A stretch of DNA of 64,000 nt, from the NCBI GenBank assembly GCA_035236585.1, contig CP141132.1, positions 26,681,445 to 26,745,444 of the forward strand, given 5' to 3'. Origin of the DNA: Warburgia ugandensis. Lineage: Eukaryota > Streptophyta > Magnoliopsida > Canellales > Canellaceae. A model generated the notes under the pieces. It was not told where the DNA came from. It saw nothing but the letters and a program-made list of their open reading frames with translations, and did no database searches. Below, piece by piece: positions 40,102-53,383 of the stretch; the stretch's first letter is position 1, and the number at the start of each line of letters is the position of its first letter. A program made the position numbers and the translations under genes.

Positions 40102-43100
40102 AGTGGTGTGACGACTCGGGTTTCATATGATGCAAATTTCATAAAAAGGCGAGATCTCTTGCTTTAGAAATATGAAATGCATGAAAATCTTTTGTTTAGG
40201 AAAGCAATCTTTCGTATAAAACCCCGAGTGTCAAAACACATTTTCAAATCATGTAGCCATGGCATGGTTTTAAATCAACTCTATTCCCAAGAAAGTGTTA
40301 GTCATAGCCCCAGCTACAGAGAGTAACTACAATCAAGTAACATTCACTAAAAGATAAGGTAGGGGTTTACTTACTTGTACTTAATTTGGATGTTCTCTGT
40401 CAAGAGTATTTCCTATCCTTAATTGTTTACTTGTATCTGAAAAATATTAAGGATTGGGTGAGTATACACTATACTCAGTAGGAGTCTATCACTACTAGTT
40501 TTACAATGCACGCTATGTTTTGAACAATATGTTCTTTAAACCATGTACATATTTGGACACTCATGTTTAATATCGATATTAAAAGTCATTGTCAAAATAG
40601 AATACTAATGACTTAAAGAATCACATAATCCAAGTCAAAAGTAACATAGATATCATAAACATATACTATGATATGCATAAGATGCTCAACTGAATCCAAC
40701 TCATGGATCTATGGTCGACCATACTCATGTCATGCCATATGCATGCAAGTAAATCCTCAAAAACATAGGGCACACTATACCCACAACCTCAGCACCGTGT
40801 GGTCCCCAGGTACCTAAGGACTCTTGGTCATAGCCTCCACGGGGCATATGACACTTCGACGAGTGCCGTGACACCTCCAGTGGCAGTCCTCGTTTACCAC
40901 AGCAATCGAAGTGAGGACAAGCCTTTTTGGCATGGTACCCTTTCCACCTATAGTGGTAGAGGCTAGGAGGCCACCCTGAACATCTCGACATAGCGCCCAC
41001 GAGCTTACTAACCCAAATCATATACTATCAAGTAGGCATGAACCCTTTTTTTTTTTCCAAACATGTCTATGCATGTATCATGCAGACAAGAATCCTTTTT
41101 CAAAACATGTCTATGCATGTAACACATGTCTTGGCAATATATGGGCAATGTATTTTTCATATGCATGCTAAGTTCATTAATGAAATCAATTCATGCTAAA
41201 CAGGTCATGTGCATAAGGATGTAACATAAGTTTATATGATATACGCATAAAGACAGGACATGTAACTTAAAATAACCATGACTCAAAACATTCATTCTCA
41301 AAGCATCATGGGTTCTTTTTAAAAGTCTAATAGCGATAGGACACCTTCTTGGTTTGATCGCGCTAGTCCCCTTGTCATTATATGTTCCTGGACATGGTTT
41401 AGGGGAAAAAGGTTAGCTTGGCCTATTTCTATCGGTTCTAGAACAGTTTTCTTCACTACTTAGGCATTAAGGGTTCATTCCCATGCCTAAAGGTCTCCTA
41501 AGGTACCTAACTGAACTAGGCCTTGGTATAGTTAGGTTTGCAAAGGTTTAGTGGCCTCACGCCACTATCATGGTTTAAGGATCATGCCAGCCTTAGATAT
41601 AGGCTTGATTAGGTATTTTATGGTTTGGGTGTGTCCTTGCCGTTGATACGAACACAACGCCTCTCACGGTGCCTTAATCGGAGTCCTAGAACTCAAGTTA
41701 TGGGTATTTTAGTGTTAAGAATACATAGAAGGCCCAAAACAAACCCTGCGTCATTGCTCCCGAGACGCACCTACATCCCAGTCGAGCGGCAACCGGCCCG
41801 CACGTGCGATGGCACGCTCCCGGGAACACGCGGCGTCACCGTCACAGGCCCACAGGAGGCAGGCGCCCAGGATGCTAACACATCCCGAGTCAATGGTGCG
41901 CACCCCACAGGGCGCGTCTGCCAACGTACCCTATCTCCGCCCCTTTTCTCATTTGCGAGCGCGTCCACGAACGTGCTTGTCGGTTTCCCTTTAACGCACT
42001 GGGTACGTTTTGGTTCTGTGGTGACATGGGCATCCTCAAAACGCCCTGGTTCGACCCTATCAAGCCAGAACGTCCCAGGCACCTACCCTGGGTCTATTGT
42101 GGCTCCCTAGAGCCCCATTTTGCATGATTTCTCATGCAAAAACTTAGGGACATTCAACCTATGACTGAGGGGGAGATAGGTTTGGAGTTGTTTAAGGCGT
42201 ACCTGGTTCGTGGCTGGGTATTTTTTACGGTTTCTCCTCTTGCCTGCAACTCCAAAACTGGTTTTTCCCGAGGTTTTGGGCTGCGATTGGAGGCGCCCAA
42301 GAGCTCTATTTATAGAGCTTAAGGAGGGTTCTAGAGGGGGGTTTCCACTGCCATGGAATGGCAGTGGAGAAACCTATAGAATGGTGGTGGTTTCCCCCTT
42401 GCACACCAACATTCTAGAATGTCGGTGATGCAGTATGTTTGGGAAGAAGGGGGTGCCCGTATCAAAATGGGTCCCTATTTTCTCAGGCCAATTCATTTTA
42501 AATTTAATTACAATTTTGCCCTTGAACTTTAAAGGGCCATAACTTACTCATTTTAACTCCGTTTTGGGTGATTCTAGTCTTGTTGGATTCCTTTTTCTGA
42601 GACGCACCTAAGGGTACCATTCTAAGGACCAAATTTCTAGGTCTAGTCAGGGTGAACAGTGAAATGACCAAAATACCCTTATCTCAAAAAGTGAACTTTT
42701 CATTACCAACATGGGATTTCAAGGTTACAAAAATGCAGTCATTACAAGTAGTTTCCTTGCTTATTTGACTACATGAATTCTTAGAGCCTAAGCAATTTAG
42801 ACTTGATTTTGATAGGGTTTGCATCTTCTAATGCCTAAGTATTTGTTAAATCCAACTTTACTGAATCTTTATACTATCTTAAGAAATCCATTGAACTTAT
42901 TCTATACCTTCACACTACACTTCTCTACTTTATGAACACATTCATAATTATATCAAAATCCTTGATCAATTTATCTTAATTATTCAAATACTTCTACCTA
43001 GAGTAGCTTTAGAATCTTCTAGTATTGATACTTTCATCAAATCCTTATAAAATCGCCATAATTCAATTGATTATAGACATTGACATTGTTAATGTTTATA

Positions 43101-43475
43101 CCATAATCTTAACTATGTAAAATCTCATTTACTATAATTGTTTTCTGATTTATTCTATTATACTTGGGTTGTTATTGCAAGATAGCAATTACTTCTCACA
43201 AAGTTCTATGTAATTCATGCAGGATTGAGGGATTATTAGTTCAATAGATCTAGTATAAGTTAGAGTTATCTACTAAAGGCATCATTAGTATAATCTTATA
43301 TTCCCATTCTTCAATCACAAAATTATATTAATCTCATAGGATTATTATTATTATTTATCTTTAATAGCTACAATGGTTAGTAGTTTCCTTGTTTATTTGA
43401 CTACTCGTGACTTCCTAGAGCCTAAGTAATTTAGACTTGATTTTGATAGGGTTTGTGCCTAAGTATTTGTTAAAT
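39592..43475. repeat. Direct duplication of about 0.6 kb, first copy split by a solo LTR
   Basis: Copy 1 is 39592-40106 plus 42747-42870. Copy 2 is 42882-43475. Both run from TTAAGAAATCCATTGAA through TTAATAGCTACAAKGGTTAG and AGTTTCCTTG to CTAAGTATTTGTTAAATCCA. Only copy 1 has the solo LTR, so copy 2 is an in-window empty site. Confidence 0.88.
40107..42746 (-). mobile_element. Solo LTR (Tekay-like), 2.64 kb, minus strand
   Basis: On the + strand it runs TGTGACGACTCGGG to GCAGTCATTACA, flanked by AGTGG (40102-40106) and AGTAG (42747-42751). The empty site at 43379-43383 reads AGTAG. Read on the minus strand it has TATAAATAG at 42315-42306 and a GC-rich CpG-dense segment (about 41740-42080). 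It is the same family as 44662-47401 in the opposite direction. The open frames at 41625-42428 are LTR text. Confidence 0.92.
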
Positions 43476-43650
43476 CCAATTATTTTTTTGATAACTTATG
43501 ATGTATCTCTTTCTCATTTGATACTATTTCCTATACTAGTCATCTCTGTAGCTAATATCTATATAATTTTTATCAATTATTTTAATCGTATATGAATTTT
43601 GAACATGTAAGACTAGCTGTGATGGGATAAACCTGGGCTCTAATGCCAAC
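42747..43650 (-). other. Interior of element H, right part, with primer site
   Basis: It holds the end of duplication copy 1, copy 2, and at 43635-43648 GGGCTCTAATGCCA. On the minus strand that reads TGGCATTAGAGCCC, a variant of the initiator tRNA-Met primer site lying two bases from the LTR. No coding domain seen. Confidence 0.75.
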
Positions 43651-44661
43651 TGTGATGACCTGGGTATGTAGATGCATTCTTAATGCAAAACTAATTCCTA
43701 ATGCAAGATCGATCCTTATTTTAAAAAAATTTTGTAAAAAACAATGCAGTTGAAGAATCTTTTTCTTTTAAATTCATTCTTGAAAACCTCTAGTGTCATT
43801 TACTTTCAAGAAACCTGATAGTTAAAAACTTCATCTCCTTTTTTTTATAAAATTGAAATGAAAATGCATATGTCCTAGATCTAGCTAGTCACAGCTCATA
43901 GTCCAATTGTAATAATTACATATACATGTCCAAAAAAGATAATTCATATACTTATAGTGTTCATGTAGTTTAATATGCTATTGTCTTCATCCATATTTGC
44001 ATCCACCTCAAATTACTCTGCCCTAAGTTAAATGCTTCAAAGTCTTGAGATATTGTAAAAAAAATTCAATATCTCAGCAAGCTTGCACTTGTCTAAGTAG
44101 TTTCACTCCTACTATACCAATTTTAGAAATCCAATTCTAAATAATTTTTCAATCCATTTTGGGTATAGCTTTGGAGGAACAAATTATTCAAATCATAGTT
44201 AGTATAATTCAAATCACATGTCAATTCAACATTGGTAATTTCAAGCTAATGACATTTCAGATAAAACATGCACAACTTTGAATATATGTTTTTAAGAGAT
44301 CAAGTTCACATAATAATTACATGTGAACCATAATATAATATAAAATTACAAATGTGCATAACTTTTAAATCATGTAAAAGATCCATCATCAAACTTGATA
44401 AATCAAATGGTATAAGATGCTCAAAATATTAAAGTATTAATAGGTAAACTGTGAAAGTTGGCAATCCCAAAATGACAATATAATCATGTTCCCATATGCA
44501 CCCCAACGAACACATCAGCCTATTAGTCATGAGTATTTATCTAAAGACCATCATTAAGCCCATCTATGAGGTGTCACAAAATAGAAATCTCATGAAACAC
44601 TATGCTCACGACTATATCACTAAATCATGTGTCTCTAGTATTTAGAGACCAACTACTGCAG

Positions 44662-47401
44662 TGTAATGCCTGAGCAATTTACGCTATTTTGACAGAAGTT
44701 GGACATCTTATAGGACATGAACTATGTTGAATGTTTGATTTTATTTAAAATATTAAATGAAGAAATTTGTGAGGAAACTTAGTACTATTATATTCTACTC
44801 GAAAAATGGAATCCAACGCCTCAAAAATCACTCAAAACGGAGTTCGTATGAGGAAGTTACAGCCGTTTAAAGATAGGGGTATTTCTGAAAAAAAAAAAAA
44901 CAGAAAAACGAAAAAGGACGAAAAACGCAGGGGGCGTTTTGATAACGACACCCCCTGTCGTCTTCAACCTCTAGACCCTCCCAGAAACCCATTTTTTCAT
45001 TATTTCTCTAGAATACACCAGGGAAAATGGCAGCACCACCTTTCATTCCTCTATAAAAACCCCATCTTCCCCCCTCTTCAAAATGGGTTTTTCCAGTCGT
45101 TTGAGACTGGGGTTTTCGGCAAAACCAGAAACCTGTCTCAAACCCATCTCTTTGAGTTTTCCGGCAATGGCCAAGCCTAAGTCAGGCCGGCCATTCCCGT
45201 CTCCCCATTCCCCGCTCTTCTCTCCGGTCTTGGCAATGGGATTCTCTCCTTCTTCGGGTTTCCAGCAGCCAAGGGTTTTCAGGCGGAAAGGAGGAGCCGC
45301 ATCACCCGAAAAAGGGCGTCCCTAGGCTACCCAAGTAAGCCCCTCCTTCCCTTTCCTCCGTTTCACTTCCCCCAGGCCAAGATCCATGCCGGATCTGACC
45401 TTTTTCCAGCCGAATTTCTAGGCTGGAGGATGTTCCCAAGCCGTTCAAACGGCCCTGCATGAACACAATGCCCAAGCCAGGTCCAGACGACCTTGCACGA
45501 GCCAAGCGTCCCAGGGACGCCTTGCTCCATGTGCGCCTGGGACAGGGTCCCAGGGATGGGCTCTGGGCGTACGACAGTGCGTACACTGTCCCAAGAGAGG
45601 CCCTCGGGTGCGCTTGACATAGGGCAAGGGTCCTGGCTCGACCAGGGTGCACGGGTGCCCTGGGAGCTGAGACGCGCCATGATACAAGGTGCGCCCGTGT
45701 GATGATGCTCGTCATAATGCGTCACCTGAGCATGCATGTGCGCGTGCAAAAACGCGGTCCTTGACACAGCCTTTAGGCGCACCGCACGTGAGGGAACTGG
45801 GATACGTGGACCCAACAAGACTTTAAAGCTAAGATTAAAGGACAATTTACAGAGTTAGCTATGAAATAGTAGGTTCACATCATAGGATCCAGCCTGACAA
45901 TGAATTAGGCAAGAACCAGGGACCCAATAGGCAGGGCCAACAGTCTAATGTCTAAATAGACTAAAATTAATAGGACTCCTTATATCCATTTATACCCAGG
46001 AGTTTATAAATGAGACCCGGGGACGGGTTAAGCGATAAAGGACGTGACTCCAGGAGACTTTGATGTAGGTGCTCTATCGCTACTAGATTTTTTTTAAAGA
46101 GCTATGATTGCTTTGAGATAGAATGTTTTAAGTATACGTATATGACTTATTTTATGACTTGTTTAGCATATAAATGAATTTAGCATACATGTGATAAATG
46201 CTTTATGCATAGACATGTTTTGTAAATAATTGCATATACTTTATGCATAGATATGTTTTGCAAACTATTGCATACATTGCATGATTTATGAGCATTAAGT
46301 TCTTGCAAAAAAATTGCATGTCCTTGAGGGTTACCAAAAGACGCTGGAGTGCCGAGGGCCAGGCAGTTGTGAGGGACCCGAAGAGGATAGGTTTTGAAAA
46401 AAAGAGAGGTTTTCGCTTGTTTGATCTGATTATGATTTGGGCTAATAAGCTCGTGGGCGTTATGCCGAGAGGTTTGGGTTGACCTCCAGCCTCTACCACT
46501 ATTAGGTGGATGGGTACCATGCTCAAAAAGGGCAATGTCCCTACATCGACTGCATGTGGTACAGGGGGCTACTACTGGTGTCACGGCACTGGGTCGACAT
46601 GTCATAGGCCCTGTGGAGGCTATGACCGAGTGTCCTCAGGTACCCGGGGACCACACGGCGAGGAGGTCGTGGGCATAGTTGGACCCTATGGTTTATGGAC
46701 TTATTTGCATTGCATATGGCATGATATGAGGTTGGTCAACCATACCATACTAGATATCCATGAGTTGGATTCAATGAAGCATCTTATGCATATCATAATA
46801 TTATGATATATATGTATATGATACTTTCAATTTGGATTATGTGATCCTTTAAGTCATTAGTATTTCAATTTGACAATGGTTTTTGATATATTGAACTTGA
46901 GTGTTCAGACATGCACATGTTTTGAAAGAGCACATGATTTTAAACATCGCATGTATTATAAAACTAGTAGTGATAGACTCCTACTGAGTATAGTATATAC
47001 TCACCTTATCCTTAACATTTTTCAGGATAATTCCATCCACGAGTAGAGGACATCTATGTTAGTGCTACGGGCAAGTGAATCAAAAAGGAAACAATTATAC
47101 ATGTAAGTAAATTCTCAACCCTTTGGACATGGATTTGTATTTAATTACAGTTGAAATTTGTGTCTTTGTATTTGGATAGACCTGGGGAAAAACATTTATG
47201 ATTTTTGAAGTTTTTCAAAAACTACATTGGTTGTTGTGAAGGCAAATGACACTCGGGGTTTTCAAAAATGAGTTTAAAAACTAAAGATTTTCCGCTGCAT
47301 TGCATGATTTTTTATCAAATGGTTTTCAAATAGGGATGCATCCCGCCTTAGGAAATTAGATATTGCATTTAAAAATGCATGGGAAAACCAGGGTCGTGAC
47401 A
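44662..47401 (+). mobile_element. Solo LTR (Tekay-like), 2.74 kb, plus strand
   Basis: It runs TGTAATGCCTGAGC to GGGTCGTGACA, flanked by TGCAG (44657-44661) and TGCAA (47402-47406). It has a TATA box (TATAAAAA, 45052-45059), the conserved block GGGGGCGTTTTGATAACGAC at 44930, and a GC-rich segment at about 45180-45820. Overlapping open frames on both strands in that segment (up to 160 codons) are unsupported. Same family as 40107-42746. Confidence 0.9.
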
Positions 47402-49794
47402 TGCAACCTCCACAACAACTATGGATATGTCTCAAAAGGGTACTGTGACCACCTCCAGTGGTTGTTCCTACCACAATAGTAGAGAAAAATAGGTGCCTCT
47501 TTTGACACAACTACCTAACACCTTTAAAGGCTAGGAGGCCAAACTCATACTACCTCTTAGCATAGTGCCCACCAATCTTATTAGCCTAAACAAACATGTA
47601 TCTCAATCCAAATATCCCATGCAAAATCATGCATTTTTGTAACTCATCTCAAGACATGAGATTGATGCATTTTAAGAGTCGTCTTTTCCTTCAAACCATA
47701 TAATTGCATGTAATAGAGTAAGCAATGTCATTTTCATTTTCAAGATAAAAGTACGCAACATGGAGATGAAAGTATAAATAAATCATATGCCTCATTTGTA
47801 AGTATTTACATTATCTAAAAGGAAAGATAATATGACATGACAAGATATCAATTTTATGAGAGTTCAGTAATTTCAAATAAAAAACATGATGATCAAATAA
47901 TCAATATGGTTTGATTATTTAAAATTCACATATTTTAATAAAACTGATGAAATACTCAAAATCTTTGTGGCAAATAGATGATAAAACTACCTGCCTCTAG
48001 CACAGCTCTCCCAATCCTTGGAATGCTCAATAGGCTTAGTTCATACTAGTTAGCATTTTTGTCAACACATGCACATTACAATGTCATTCTCTTACTTATG
48101 ATTTCTTAATTATGACTTATTTAGCCTTTAATCATCATTAACATGATGATCTTACCTTTCCCACTCTCTAATCATAAGTATTCTACTTTATTTTTGCCAT
48201 AATATCAAATCTTGGTAGTTGATTAAAGGTCAAAGATCCATATTATCTAATTATTCTCAATTCCTATTAATCTTTGACGTATAGATAGTCTATTTCAAAT
48301 CTCAACATTTGATCTACTAATCTGATGATAAGATTGAATTATGATCACTTAGATCAACAATTTCCAATCATTATTACGTCCTATTTTCTAATCCATGTTC
48401 AACAGAGTAATTAAACCATTAGATTTAATTTAATTAATAGTTTAAATAACCTAATTACTCTTCTTGGGGTCTGATCCATCTTACTCACACCTATTTTCTT
48501 AATTTTTTATAATTTTGTAAGCATGATATAAGTACAAATAAATTTTAATTAACTTAAATTAGTTTTGGTGATGATCTTACCTTTAATTGCTAAAATCAAA
48601 GTATGATGCAGTGTTTAAGGTGGTCTGATCAATTTTGATTTTCTGATCAAGTTGATCTAGGTCTTACCAAATCTTTGCCATTAGATTAGTGCCAGATTTT
48701 ATACTTTAAACACCTGAACATTAATCAACAGTCAGATTATGGAAAAAGAGCCATATATGTCATCATTTTAGGGTTTTTATGATAGATCTATGGTTAGATT
48801 AGGGTGAATACTCAGATCAATCATGAAGCATGTTGTATAATTAATCTATGATTGGATCAATGTGTGGGGCTAAATTAATCACATATCAGATGCTCTAATG
48901 CTTAATTTATGGTCAAATCTACTTGGAAGCTCCAACTAATCACAAATCTAGATCATAAACAACTGCTCAAAGGCTAAATCATCTTAAAGGGATATATTAG
49001 TTGCATATCTAAGCATCTAGTGGCTAATCAATGGTTCAATCATGATAAGAGGTCAAATTGATCACAGATTTGGTGCTAGTGGCTGATTAAAAGTCGGATC
49101 ATGTGGGGTTTATGGATTTGATCATAGATCTAACATTTGATGATAGATTGATGGCAAGATGATGATGGACAGTCGAATTGGTCATAAATTAGCACAATTT
49201 TAATCATACATTGTCATAAGCTTTAGATCACCATCAAATCTTCACTGATCAAATTGATTGATGGCTTTTGTTCTTCAGATCACGAGGATCACAATGAACA
49301 ATGCAGATTTGCAGATTGTACATTGCACTCTCAGATTAGGATCACATCTAATTTGGATGGTTAGATGATTCTTGATAAAAAAAAGAAACTAACTTTTTCA
49401 TTACATAGATCAGGCTAAAAAATCCTAGAACCATGTTCTTCAGCTTGAAATTTCATGTCACTAGCAGTGACCAGTGTGGTCGTTGTTGGTGACTCTTTTA
49501 TTTTTTACATTGGATTTCAATTTTTCTTATAGGGTTTGTAGATGGAGCACAACTCCGCTAATGTTGATAGCAAGCCTAGATGAAAAAGGAGGGTCTTGTG
49601 TTAGGTGCTAGCCAGGAAGGAAGAAGTTGAAGATAATTTTGATTTTGTTATTTTTTTCTATTTGTAAATGAATATGCATTTGTATATTAGTTTGTAAGTA
49701 AGAAGAGAAGATAATGAAAATCATCTCCAGCTTCTTTAAAAGTATGGCAACCCTAACATGACATGAATCAAAAACTAAGATTCTCTCAAGCTAG

Positions 49795-49978
49795 AGTGTC
49801 GTGTTGCATCAAATCCTTGGTGTAGTGAAAAATGGGCAAGGGTTACTAGGGCATTCCCCTATAAGAGACACGCTACATCGGATCCCTAGTGTAGTGGAAA
49901 TAGGCAAGGGCTGCAAAAGCATCCCCTTAGAAGTGACTCACTGCATTAGAACCTAGGTGCAGTGAAAAGTGGGAATGG
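49795..49978 (+). repeat. Three imperfect tandem units in the LINE 5' UTR
   Basis: Units start near 49795, 49865 and 49933 (70, 68 and about 46 bp). Each has a CRCTRCAT-like start, a CCTWGTGTAGTGRAAA-like middle and a GGGCAAGG-like end. Confidence 0.8.
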
Positions 49979-50029
49979 GTTAATAGCCATGGAGGTCAAG
50001 AAGTGCACGAGTAAATAAGCTATCTCAAG

Positions 50030-52980
50030 AGCATAAGATTCGTATCACCACATGGAATATAAGGACATTGACATGTAAGAGTCTGGAGGTAGTAGGTATG
50101 ATGAAATGTATGAGAGTCAAAGTATCTAAGAAACAAAGTGGAAAGGGGCTAAAATTATAGAAATTGATGGGTATAAACTCTGGTAAATAGGAAAGGATAA
50201 TAACAAAAATGGCGTAGGAATAATAGTGGATAAAGAATTAAAGGATAAAGTTACGGACGTTAAAAGAATCAGTGATAGAATTATAATAATAAAACTTGTT
50301 CTAGGAGAGCAAATCATAAATGTTATAAGTGCATATCCACCACAAGTAGGGTTAAAAGATATAATCAAGAGATACTTTTGCATAGATATGGAGGGAATCA
50401 TGCAAGAAATTCCCAACATTGAGGGAATAGTTATATTAGCAGACTTAAATGGCCATGTAGGAAAAGAAAAGGAAGGATATGATAGGATACATGGAGGGTA
50501 TGGTATAGGAGAATGAAATGAGATGGGGAAAACTATCCTCTATTTTGCTTTGGCATATAACCTGACCATTGCAAATACATTCTTTTAGAAGAAGGATGAA
50601 AACTTAGTAACCTTTAAAAGTGGCCTCCATAAAAGCTAAATAGACATTTTTCTACTTAGGAATACTGAAAGATCAATGTGTAAGGATTGTAAGGTGAAAC
50701 CCAGTGAAGGTTTAACCTAACAAAATAGGTTAATGGTTATGAATATCCATATTAAAAGATGGAAGAAAGGAAATGAACTTAATAGCTATCCAAAAACTAA
50801 GTGGTGGAACTTAAAAGGAGAGAAAATAACCTCATCCACAAATAAGTTGGTGGCAGAAGAAAATTGGAACTATGAAATAGAAGTAAACACCATGTGGACT
50901 AATATGGCTAAGTCCATTAAGAAAGTGGTAAAAGATTTCTTAGGAATATCTAAAGGTAAAAGACAACTAGTAAAGGAAATATGGTGGTGGAGTGAAATAG
51001 TGTAAAAAGTTATTAAAGAAAAATTGGTGTGTTTTAAAGCATGGCAAAAGACTAGAAACAATGAAAACTATGAACAATATAAGAATGTTAAAAAGGTTGC
51101 TAAGATATTAGTAAGTGATGCTAAACTTAATCCATATGATGACCTCTATAGTAGACTAGGATCAAGAGAAGGTGACAAAGATGTGTTTAAACTTGCAAAA
51201 ATATGAGAATAAAAGGATAAGGACTTAGACCATGTTAGGTGCATAAGAAGTGATGATCAAAGGGTACTAGTTAAAGATGATGAGATCAAAGGTGGGAAAC
51301 TTACTTTCAAAAATTATTAAATGACAATGACTCTAAGAATATAGGTATAAAAAATACTATAAACCTAAATAACATTGGACATTATAGATATGAACATAGG
51401 ATTAAAATACTTGAAGTGAAAGAGACTTTGAAAAAGATGAAATCAAGAAAGGCCATGGAGCCTGATGGTATACTAATAGAGGTTCAGAAGCACATGGAAG
51501 ATACTAGAGTAGTTTGGTTGACCAAGTTATTTAACAAGATTACAAAATCAAAGAAAATGCCAGATGAATGGAGGAAAAGTTCTATTGTACAAATTTATAA
51601 GAATAAAGGAGACATACAGAGCTACACTAATTATCAGGGGATCAAATTTATGTGCCATACTATGAAACTTTTTGAAAGAGTGATTGAGAAGAGGCTATGT
51701 AATGAGACAAGTATATCTGAGAACCAGTTTGGTTTCATGCTTGGGAGGTCTACCATGGAAGCTTTTTTCTTACTAAGACAATTGATAGAGAAATATAGGG
51801 AGAGGAGGAAAGACATCCACATGGTCTTTATTGACTTATAGAAAGCTTATGATAGAGTCCCTAGAGAGTTAATATGAAGGGTGTTGGGCAAGAAAGGGGT
51901 CTTGCAAGGTATATAGACATAATTAAAGATATATATGAGAGAGCGATAACAAATGTTAAGACCACAAGTAGAGAGACTTATGATTTTCCTATCACTATGG
52001 GATTACACCAAGGATTGGCATTGAGCCCATACCTTTTCACGTTAGTTATGGATGAGTTAACAAAACATTTGCATGAGGAGATTCCATGGTGCATGCTATT
52101 TGCAAATGATATAGTCTTAATTGATGAGACAAGGGAGGGTGTAAACACAAAGCTAGAGTTATGGTGAGAAGCATTAAAATCTATAGGATTTAAAATCAGC
52201 CGAATTAAGATAGATTATATGAATGCAATTTTAGCAAGGACAGGAGTAAGAGTGGAACACTGGTTAAGATTGATAACCAAGAAGTCCCCGTAAAAGACCA
52301 CTTTTGGTACTTAGGATCAATGATTCATGAGAGTGGAGAGATTGAGAGTGAGCTTACCCAAAGAATCCAAGCAGGTTGGAACAAATGGAGATGTGCATTT
52401 GGAGTTTTGTATGATTGATGGTGCCACTCATACTAAAAGGAAAATTCTATAGGATGGCCATAAGGCCAACCATGAGTGTTGGGCAGTTAAGGAAAATCAT
52501 GTTCATACGATGAGCATCGCTGAAATGAAGATATTGAGATGGGATGAGTGGCAAGATAAGAAAGGATAGAATTAGAAATGAAAACATTTGAGGAAACTTA
52601 CTAGTAGTACAAATAGGTAACAAGATGAGGAAGATTAGACTTAGATGGTTTGTACATGTCCAAAGGTAACCCAAAAGGGCACTCGTTAGAAGGAGTGAGG
52701 CATCAAAGAGATCTATCTTCAAGAGTCACAAAATTAGACCCTCTCATCCGTGATAGATAGGTAGAAGGCAACTTTCACCTTATTGTAGACACAACTCAAT
52801 GCAACTATGGCAATTGACTGAGAGAGTCGAGAATAGTCCCTATGAAGTAAGGGGAGAGTGAGGAATGGATTCATCAAGATGCAACCCTTGTAAGTAGAAG
52901 GTTCTAAAAGGGCAAGCGGATGGCCCAAAAGAACGCGGATAGAAGTGGTGAGAAAGATTAAAAAACTTTGTGACTAAATG
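50030..52980 (+). pseudogene. RTE LINE ORF: APE endonuclease and reverse transcriptase, inactive
   Basis: The product would nick target DNA and reverse-transcribe the LINE RNA. The endonuclease starts at about 50033 (IRITTWNIRTLT) and includes GVGIIVDKEL (50214-50243), VISAYPPQVG and a LADLNGHVG motif near 50440. The linker NLVTFKSGLHKS near 50605 is typical of the plant RTE family often mis-annotated as craniofacial development protein 2. Reverse transcriptase spans about 51410-52260: KAMEPDGI, NKGDIQSYTNYQGIK, NQFGFMLGRSTMEA, AYDRVPRE and GLHQGLALSPYLFTLVMDEL. The catalytic FADD box reads FAND at about 52099-52110, a lost catalytic aspartate. Stops occur at, for example, 50194, 50515, 51001 and 51838, and frame changes are needed downstream. 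The C-terminal RIQAGWNKWR region is near 52360. Confidence 0.9.
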
Positions 52981-53359
52981 AAGCCATGGTACTTAATAGA
53001 GGGGAATGGAGGAACAAGATTCATGTGGCTTACCCCTAGTTGGGATAAGGTCTTGATGATGATGTTTGTAGATCGAGCAGTCACCATGTTTCCATCAAGT
53101 TTGGAGGCATTTCATGGTTGTTTTATGTTGAAAAAGTAGAATTTATTGTTAGACTATTGCCAAAAAACCAGTGTTGCAGAATTTGGAATCTGCATTGATC
53201 AAGAAATAACCACAGGGGTTTTGATTCTCTCTTCATGGGGAACCCAATAGCAGTGTCAGATTGTTGATTCGCCATTGTTTGGGGGGATTGTCGTTGGCAT
53301 CCAACGGTAATTGAAGGTTACCAACATTGAAAAGAATGGAGGGGAGGAAGAGAGAGAGA

Positions 53360-53383
53360 GGGGGGGGGGGGGGGGGGGGGGGG
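53360..53383. repeat. Poly-G run, about 24 G
   Basis: A GA run followed by about 24 consecutive G in the H 5' LTR, at the site where the other LTR has the long GA repeat. Confidence 0.9.

Larger units (their letters stand above)
49550..53064 (+). mobile_element. RTE-type non-LTR retrotransposon (LINE), full length
   Basis: It starts CAACTCCGCTAATGTTGATA and ends in the RTE-like tail TTGGGATAAG...TTGATGATGATG. It is flanked by TTTGTAGATGGAGCA (49535-49549) and TTTGTAGATCGAGCA (53065-53079), a 15-base target duplication with one difference. The length of about 3.5 kb is that of a complete plant RTE. It carries endonuclease and reverse transcriptase regions and a 5' UTR with three imperfect repeats. 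The reading frame has many stops and shifts, so it is inactive. Confidence 0.93.

Noticed and set aside
41625-42428. Overlapping open frames up to 161 codons
   Set aside because: They lie in the GC-rich part of a solo LTR, are open on both strands, and show no domain.
45302-45845. Overlapping minus-strand frames of 137 and 160 codons
   Set aside because: They lie in the GC-rich part of the plus-strand solo LTR with no domain; low stop frequency reflects composition.
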